NCBI GenBank assembly: GCA_037388505.1 | Contig: JARRKC010000015.1 | Coordinates: 1 to 64,000, forward strand | Length of the DNA: 64,000 nt | Direction of reading: 5' to 3' | Source: JARRKC01 sp037388505 | GTDB lineage: Bacteria; Acidobacteriota; UBA6911; RPQK01; JAPXNP01 | Part shown: one piece after another, positions 58,709 to 64,000 of the stretch | Position numbering within the stretch: the stretch's first letter is position 1 | Layout: every line of letters begins with the position of its first letter | Program-made: the position numbers and the translations under genes | The notes under the pieces: model-generated | Database searches by the model: none | Told to the model about the DNA's origin: nothing | The model's input: only the letters and a program-made list of their open reading frames with translations

Positions 58709-60026
58709 ACAGAGCTTAAACCCGGAGGCGGAACCGTCCTGGTTTGCGGAAGCGAGAACAGGGAGTTCTCGTTCCCCGATTCGCAGATTTGGATGGGGTC
58801 GGCTCAGGGAGGCGCTTTGGATCGCCGCCTTGGTCAGCGGCTGGTCTTGTACCTCCGCTCCTCCGCCCTCCGAACCCACGCCTGCGGCCCCATCCAACGA
58901 ATTGCGGACGAGTCTCGACCTTGACCCGGAGGCAATCAACCTTGCCGGCATTGAGTTCGTGGAGGCGGTCAAAGCGGGCCTGCCGGAGACGCTCGAGGTA
59001 GCCGGCCGGATCGGAGTGAACGAAAACCGGACGGCGCGGGTCGGAGCACTGGCGGCCGGCCGGATTACGAACGTCCTGGCCAATGTTGGGGACCGGGTTC
59101 GGGAAGGCCAGACTCTAGCTCAGATTCAAAGCTATGAGGTCGATGACACGCGGTCTCAGTATGCCAAGGCCCGGGCGGAGCTCGATCGGGCCAATTCCCA
59201 ACTCGAGTTCTCCCAGAAGGTCCGCGATCGCGCCGCTCGACTGTATGAACTGAAGGCCGGCTCGCTCGAAGAGCTGCAGCGTGCGGAAGCGGAGTTGCAC
59301 CGCGCTCAAACCGAGATCGTCGTCATCCGTGCGGAGATGGGTCGTCTCGAAGAGAAACTCGAACAGCTGGGACTCTCCATCGAAGGAGCCTTCGAGGAAT
59401 ACGCAAAGCCGGGCGGCGCTCAGTCCGAACACTATGGCTCCCTGGAGCGCGTACCGGTGGTTTCACCGCTTACCGGGACCGTACTCCAGCGGTTGGTCAC
59501 GCCGGGAACCGTCGTCAGCTCATCGGACGACGCCTTCATCGTGAGTGATCTGTCCACGCTCTGGGTCCAGGCTGAAGTTTCCGAGGCGTACCTGGCTTCA
59601 CTCAGGGAGGGGCAGCAGGTTCAGGTGAAAGTCGAGGCCTATCCGAGCACCCTGTTCCCAGCTCGCCTCGCCCACGTCGGTGATGTCTTGAATCCCGCCA
59701 CGAGGACCGTTCAGGTCAGGTGCGAAGCCCCGAATCCTCAGCGGCGGCTGCGCTCGGAAATGTACGCCACCGTGCTGTTCGACCTCGGAACGGGTGAGGA
59801 GACGATACTACTGCCCCGGGCCAGCGTTCAGAACGTCGACAACCGTGATCTGGTGTTCGTCCGAAAGGGGGATTCTTCCTTTGAAGTCCGGTCGGTCAAG
59901 TTGGGGCGTTCCACCGAGACTCAGGTATCGATACTGGAGGGGATTCACGCGGGTGAGCAGGTCGTGACGGCAGGCAGCTTCCTGCTGAAATCGGAGTTGC
60001 TCAAGGCCCGGATGCAGGAAGAATGA
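58695..60026 (+). CDS. Heavy-metal efflux adaptor, CzcB/CusB type
   Basis: A ~443-aa periplasmic adaptor. The leader ends VSGWSCTSAPPP, so it is probably a lipoprotein. It has the lipoyl halves (VAGRIGVNENRTARVGALAAGRI, LVSPLTGTVLQRLVTPG written here as SPLTGTVLQ), a long coiled coil (about 140-250), a beta-barrel (VQAEVSEAYLASLREGQQVQVK) and a membrane-proximal domain. No N-terminal His-rich metal site is obvious. The GTG at 58695, with GGAG eight bases upstream, is the chosen start, which overlaps the channel gene. It ends 7 bp before the pump gene. Confidence 0.85.
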   Translation: MFNLEQSLNPEAEPSWFAEARTGSSRSPIRRFGWGRLREALWIAALVSGWSCTSAPPPSEPTPAAPSNELRTSLDLDPEAINLAGIEFVEAVKAGLPETLEVAGRIGVNENRTARVGALAAGRITNVLANVGDRVREGQTLAQIQSYEVDDTRSQYAKARAELDRANSQLEFSQKVRDRAARLYELKAGSLEELQRAEAELHRAQTEIVVIRAEMGRLEEKLEQLGLSIEGAFEEYAKPGGAQSEHYGSLERVPVVSPLTGTVLQRLVTPGTVVSSSDDAFIVSDLSTLWVQAEVSEAYLASLREGQQVQVKVEAYPSTLFPARLAHVGDVLNPATRTVQVRCEAPNPQRRLRSEMYATVLFDLGTGEETILLPRASVQNVDNRDLVFVRKGDSSFEVRSVKLGRSTETQVSILEGIHAGEQVVTAGSFLLKSELLKARMQEE

Positions 60027-60033
60027 GACCGAG

Positions 60034-63000
60034 ATGACGCTCAAAGGATTCGTCGATTTCCACCTGCACCATCGGTTCTTCGTGCTGGTCGGCCTGTTGG
60101 GTCTGATCGGTCTCGGTCTGTACTGCCTGAGCGAGATCTCGATCGACGCCTTTCCAGACCTGACGAACAACCAGGTCGTCGTCATCACGGATGCTCCCGG
60201 TATGGCGCCGGTGGAGGTGGAGCAGTTGGTGACGTTCCCGGTGGAGTCGGCACTGATGGGCGTTCCAGGCACCGAGGAGATCCGCTCGATCTCGAAACTC
60301 GGGCTCTCCATCGTGACGGTGGTCTTCGAAGACTCGGTGGATATCTATTTTGCCCGCCAACTCGTCAACGAGCGGCTGGCGGAAGCTCGCTCTCGGATTC
60401 CGGCAGGATTGGATCCGGCTCTCGGTCCCGTCGCAACCGCCTTCGGTGAGATCTATCAATACACGATCGAGGGTGAGGGCTACAGCCCGATGGATCTGAA
60501 GACTCTCCACGACTGGCAGATCAAGTATCAGCTGCGGGCGGTTCCCGGGGTTGGAGAAATCAACAGTTGGGGCGGATTCACCCGCCAGTACCATGTCGTC
60601 GTCGACCCAACGAAGCTGCGGAGTTATGCATTGTCACTGCGGGATGTCTACCAGCGGATCCGCGAGAACAACGACAACTTCGGCGGTGGATTTATCGAAC
60701 ACTCCAATGAGCAGTTCACCGTCCGCGGGATTGGCCGGGCGGTTTCGGAACGTGATCTCGAACGCATTGTTGTTGCCAGCCGTCAAGGGACCCCGATCTT
60801 CCTGAGGGACCTGGCCGCCGTCGAAGTGGGTCCCATGCCCCGACAGGGTGCCGTTACCCGAGACGGGATGGGCGAGACGGTTTCGGGCATGATCATCATG
60901 CTCAAGGGTGCCAACGGGAAGGTCGTCAACGAGGCCTCGAAGCAGCGGCTCCAGCAGATCAAACAGTCGCTTCCGGAGGGGGTCCGGATCCGCCCCTTTT
61001 ACGATCAGTCGGAGGTCATCGATCGTACGATCCATACGGTCGAGCGCAACCTGCTGGAGGGCGGAGCGCTCGTCATCGCCGTGTTGTTCCTGTTTTTGGG
61101 CAACATCAGGGCCGCACTCATTGTGGCGGCTGTCATCCCACTCTCGATGCTGGTCGGATTCATCGGAATGTGGCTCTTCGGAATCTCGGCCAACCTGATG
61201 AGTCTCGGCGCCATCGATTTCGGTCTCATCGTCGACGGGTCGGTGGTGATGATGGAGAACTTCATCCGGCGGCTGCATTCAGCGGATGAAGAAGGCTTCT
61301 CCGCCTTTCAGGAGATTCGGTCCGCGTCACACGAGGTGGCTCGGCCCATCGTTTTCGGGATCGCGATCATCATCGCCGTCTATCTGCCCATCTTCACCCT
61401 TCAGGGGTTGGAGGGCCGTATGTTTCGGCCCATGGCGGTCACCGTGTGTTCGGCCATCCTGGGCTCACTGATTCTCGCGTTGACCGTCGTGCCGGCGTCT
61501 TCGGCGCTCCTGTTCCGCAAACGTATCCCTCAGCACCGCGAGAGGTGGTTCGGGATGCTGCGCAACGCCTATGCGCGGCTGCTGCCGTACTTTCTGGATC
61601 ACCGTCTGGCCGTCGTCGCCGTGGCGCTTCTGGTCGTGACCGTCGCTCTGGGATCACTGCTTTATATCGGGACCGAGTTCATGCCGCGCCTCGACGAGGG
61701 CTCGCTGCTCATCGAGACGCGCAAGCTTCCCAGCGTTTCTCTGAGCGAGTCGGTCAAGATCAGCACGGAAATCGAAAAGATCGTCCGGCGGTTCCCGGAA
61801 GTGGAGAGCGTGGTGACCAAGATCGGACGTCCCGATTTGGCAACCGAGGCCATGGGCATTTATCAGGGTGATGTCTACATCGATCTGAAGCCCAGGGACG
61901 AGTGGACGACGGCTCATACCAAGGAGGGGCTGATCGACGCTTTCGACCGGGAGTTGAAGAAGTTCCCCGGCGTCTCATACAACTTCACCCAGCCCATGGC
62001 CATGCGTCTCGACGAAGTTGTCTCCGGCGTGAAAGCCGATGTGGCCGTGAAGATCTTCGGTGACGACGAAGAGATCCTGATGGCGAAAGCCGACGAGGTT
62101 CTTCGGTTGCTGGCGACAGTCGATGGGGCTGCCGATGTGCAGACCGAGGTTTTCTCGGGCGCCGCCGAATGGCGGGTGATTCCCGATCGCGCTGAATTGG
62201 CGCGCTACGGCCTCAACGTTTCAGACGTGCGGGATTTGATCGAAACGGCCGTGGGGGGCCGTCAAGTCACGGAGATCGTCCAGGGGCAGCGTCGCTTCGA
62301 TGTCGTCCTCCGGCTTCCCGAGCAGGTCCGCCATGACCGCGAAACTCTGCTGCGTCTCCGGATGCGGGCTCCGGCCGGGGAGATCGTTGAATTGCGCCGG
62401 GTTGCCGACATCGTGCAGGCCAGTGCTCCCGAGATCATCAATCGCGAGAACAGTCAGCGGCGCCTGGTCGTGCAATGCAACGTCCGGGGGCGGGATCTGG
62501 GCAGCTTCGTTCGCGAAGCGCGGCCGCTGATCGGCGGTCGGGTCGAACTGCCTGCCGGCTACTATCTTCGGTGGGGTGGTCAGTTCGAAAACCAACAGCG
62601 CGCCATGTCGAGGCTGATGATCGTTGTCCCGGCGGTCATTCTGATCATCTTTGCGCTCCTGTTTGCCTCGTTCGATTCTGTCAAGCAGGCGCTGCTGATC
62701 CTGATGAACGTTCCCTTTGCGGCCGTCGGCGGAATCGGCGCGTTGTGGCTGCGTGACATCAACCTGAACCTCTCGGCGTCGGTCGGCTTCATCGCCGTCT
62801 TCGGGGTAGCCGTGCTCAACGGCGTCGTGATGGTTTCGCAATTCAACGGCCTCATCGAAGCCGGTGTTCCGGCCCGTCAGGCAATCATTCGCGGCGCCGC
62901 CGTCCGTCTGCGCCCGGTCCTGATGACGGCGCTGGTGGCCAGCCTCGGATTTCTGCCCATGGCCGTTGCGACGTCGGCGGGCGCAGAAGTCCAGCGGCCG

Positions 63001-63099
63001 CTTGCGACCGTCGTGATCGGAGGGCTGGTGACGTCGACTTTGCTGACCCTCATCGTGCTGCCGAGTCTCTTTTCGATTTGCTGCGAACGGCCCGAGTAG
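60034..63099 (+). CDS. czcA: Heavy-metal efflux RND pump, CzcA-like
   Basis: A 1021-aa inner-membrane proton/metal antiporter of the HME-RND family, with 12 helices in the usual 1+5+1+5 arrangement and two large periplasmic loops. The fourth helix reads DFGLIVDGSVVMMEN, the DFGxxxDGxVxxxEN form that I associate with the Zn/Co/Cd/Ni groups and not with the Cu/Ag group (CusA). Other family segments: EISIDAFPDLTNNQVVV near the start and PLTIFTLQG-like VYLPIFTLQGLEGRMF. ATG 60034. Its stop TAG (63097-63099) opens the composite repeat. Which divalent metal it moves cannot be settled from sequence. Confidence 0.9.
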   Translation: MTLKGFVDFHLHHRFFVLVGLLGLIGLGLYCLSEISIDAFPDLTNNQVVVITDAPGMAPVEVEQLVTFPVESALMGVPGTEEIRSISKLGLSIVTVVFEDSVDIYFARQLVNERLAEARSRIPAGLDPALGPVATAFGEIYQYTIEGEGYSPMDLKTLHDWQIKYQLRAVPGVGEINSWGGFTRQYHVVVDPTKLRSYALSLRDVYQRIRENNDNFGGGFIEHSNEQFTVRGIGRAVSERDLERIVVASRQGTPIFLRDLAAVEVGPMPRQGAVTRDGMGETVSGMIIMLKGANGKVVNEASKQRLQQIKQSLPEGVRIRPFYDQSEVIDRTIHTVERNLLEGGALVIAVLFLFLGNIRAALIVAAVIPLSMLVGFIGMWLFGISANLMSLGAIDFGLIVDGSVVMMENFIRRLHSADEEGFSAFQEIRSASHEVARPIVFGIAIIIAVYLPIFTLQGLEGRMFRPMAVTVCSAILGSLILALTVVPASSALLFRKRIPQHRERWFGMLRNAYARLLPYFLDHRLAVVAVALLVVTVALGSLLYIGTEFMPRLDEGSLLIETRKLPSVSLSESVKISTEIEKIVRRFPEVESVVTKIGRPDLATEAMGIYQGDVYIDLKPRDEWTTAHTKEGLIDAFDRELKKFPGVSYNFTQPMAMRLDEVVSGVKADVAVKIFGDDEEILMAKADEVLRLLATVDGAADVQTEVFSGAAEWRVIPDRAELARYGLNVSDVRDLIETAVGGRQVTEIVQGQRRFDVVLRLPEQVRHDRETLLRLRMRAPAGEIVELRRVADIVQASAPEIINRENSQRRLVVQCNVRGRDLGSFVREARPLIGGRVELPAGYYLRWGGQFENQQRAMSRLMIVVPAVILIIFALLFASFDSVKQALLILMNVPFAAVGGIGALWLRDINLNLSASVGFIAVFGVAVLNGVVMVSQFNGLIEAGVPARQAIIRGAAVRLRPVLMTALVASLGFLPMAVATSAGAEVQRPLATVVIGGLVTSTLLTLIVLPSLFSICCERPE

Positions 63100-63237
63100 G
63101 ACAACCGTCCCCGGTTGTCCCGCTGCCCCGGTCGAACATGCGCGGCACTGCCCGTACGGACGCAACGGATTCGATGCGCCGGCCAGCTTTCCTGCTTGCT
63201 GCAACCCCGGCAGTGGGACAAGCATGGAAGCTTATCC
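63099..63237. repeat. Composite stop-codon hairpin element, copy 2
   Basis: Fills the gap between czcA and tsaD. Left hairpin GGACAACC/GGTTGTCC with loop GTCCCC at 63099-63120, starting at the G of the czcA TAG. Right hairpin GGACAAGC/GCTTATCC with loop ATGGAA at 63216-63237, its last C being the first base of the inverted TAG of tsaD (63237-63239). The spacer carries TTCGATGCGCCGGCCAGC, the inverse of the spacer at 9841-9976. Confidence 0.88.
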
Positions 63238-64000
63238 TACGCGAGGGCCAGATTTGGATCGGGGGCCAGGTCCCAGGGGTCCGAATCGCCACGGCACAGG
63301 CGCAGATAGCCCGCCGCCGCGATCATCGCGGCATTGTCCGTCGTCAGGCTGGGATGAGGGTAATAGACGGGGAGATTTCGCGCTCGGAAGAACTCGGTGA
63401 AGGCACTGCGAAGAGCACGGTTGCAGGAGACACCGCCGGAGAGATGTACGGAGCCGACTTCGCGGTCTTCACGAGCCTTGTCCACCCGATCGAGGAGTTG
63501 ATCGATGATCGCGGCCTGAAACCCGGCTGCGAGGTCCAGTACGGACTTGGGAAGAGAGGCTTCCGCCAGCGGATTTTCCGGCTCGCAGCGCGGGATCTTG
63601 TGGAGGCGAACCTCGCGAAGGGCCGCGGTCTTGAGTCCGCTGAAGCTGAAGTCAAGGGCGCCGTCGGTAATCTTCGGCAGCGTGAAAGTGAATCGTGAAG
63701 CATCCCCCTCCCTGGCCAGCTGCTCGATGACGGGTCCTCCAGGGTAACCGAGGCCGAGGTACTTGGCGAGCTTGTCCAGAGCCTCGCCGGCCGCGTCATC
63801 CCGGCTCTTCGCAATGAGTTCGTAGCGGCCGATTTCCTGCAGGAGGTAGAGATTGGTATGTCCTCCCGAGACGACCAGCGACAGAGCAGGCAGCTCCGCT
63901 TTGGGATAGTCCAGGAAAACCGAGTAGATGTGGCCCTCGAGATGATTGACTCCCAGGAAGGGGATTCCCCGGGCGCAGGCGGCGGCCTTGGCATAGGCGA
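63237..64000 (-). CDS. tsaD: tRNA threonylcarbamoyladenosine synthase TsaD (5' partial)
   Basis: The frame is open from the right edge to the TAG at 63237-63239; the N-terminal quarter lies outside the window. It shows the Kae1/TsaD features: FLGVNHLEGHIYS (metal-binding His pair), LVVSGGHTNLYLL, DDAAGEALDKLAKYLGLGYPGGP, FSFSGLKTAAL and the C-terminal HLSGGVSCNRALR and TTDNAAMIAAAGY. The enzyme forms t6A37 in tRNAs reading ANN codons, together with TsaB and TsaE. The last codon before the TAG is encoded just outside the composite repeat. Confidence 0.95.
   Translation of the reverse strand, partial: AYAKAAACARGIPFLGVNHLEGHIYSVFLDYPKAELPALSLVVSGGHTNLYLLQEIGRYELIAKSRDDAAGEALDKLAKYLGLGYPGGPVIEQLAREGDASRFTFTLPKITDGALDFSFSGLKTAALREVRLHKIPRCEPENPLAEASLPKSVLDLAAGFQAAIIDQLLDRVDKAREDREVGSVHLSGGVSCNRALRSAFTEFFRARNLPVYYPHPSLTTDNAAMIAAAGYLRLCRGDSDPWDLAPDPNLALA

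Noticed and set aside
60034..63099. Assignment as copper/silver pump CusA
   Set aside because: The fourth-helix motif DFGxIVDGxVxxxEN is of the divalent-metal type; the Cu/Ag type has a different sequence there.

Overview
The window is a stretch of GC-rich, gene-dense bacterial chromosome with no phage, transposase, rRNA or CRISPR locus that I can see. Outer-membrane efflux proteins, several lipoproteins, a CcmH-like protein and RND pumps show a diderm (Gram-negative) cell. The gene mix (TSGG-repeat DUF4097 protein, CcmH with a vicinal Cys pair, Bacteroidetes-type KARI, ECF sigma plus LTxxQ proteins, many paralogous small intergenic repeats) suggests Acidobacteriota or a neighbouring deep phylum. 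That placement is an inference from family knowledge and would need marker genes to confirm.

Layout. 1-5.7 kb: an efflux adaptor with two MacB-like permeases, then a Wzz-type chain-length protein. 5.7-7.5 kb: tRNA-His, a VanZ-like membrane protein and a TMEM14-like protein flanked by near-identical inverted repeats. 7.5-14.1 kb: DUF4097, PhzF-like isomerase, rhodanese lipoprotein, membrane-anchored unknown, PQQ dehydrogenase, KARI. 14.2-19.9 kb: a galactose module (exported beta-galactosidase, galK, galT). 20-24 kb: tyrosine phenol-lyase, a very acidic small protein, a PfkB kinase, a corrinoid protein. 24.4-26.5 kb: ECF sigma operon with a membrane partner and two LTxxQ periplasmic proteins. 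26.9-31.5 kb: PilZ protein, Na+/solute symporter with a small membrane partner, nitroreductase, homocysteine methyltransferase-like protein. 31.8-43.6 kb: a duplicated CPBP protease, sulfotransferase, HDOD-GAF protein, DUF423, GcvR-like ACT protein, a very large hybrid histidine kinase. 43.7-48.9 kb: glycerate kinase / class IV aminotransferase / sulfotransferase-like operon, AhpD-like protein, dienelactone hydrolase, a 26-bp minisatellite. 49-56.1 kb: envelope genes (YVDPGTGS small protein, methyltransferase, Thr-type sulfatase-fold enzyme, ApaH, ATP-grasp plus MurF-like ligase). 56.2-63.1 kb: CcmH-like protein, an unknown, and a CzcCBA-type metal efflux operon. 63.2 kb to the edge: 3' part of tsaD.

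The most unusual feature lies between the genes. Hairpin-forming repeats begin exactly at stop codons. Two copies of a ~137-bp composite element (9841-9976 and 63099-63237) fill the whole space between convergent gene pairs, so that all four stop codons (TAG) lie in the repeat. Related single hairpins, a 76-bp inverted repeat pair around one gene, pyrimidine-rich GGTTCTCCCG repeats, a MITE-like 178-bp element and a 26-bp minisatellite that supplies a stop codon add to this. The best protein-level candidates for undescribed biology are the membrane-anchored MurF-like ligase coupled to an ATP-grasp ligase, the glycerate kinase / aminotransferase / sulfotransferase-like operon, and the CPBP protease with an inactive second copy.
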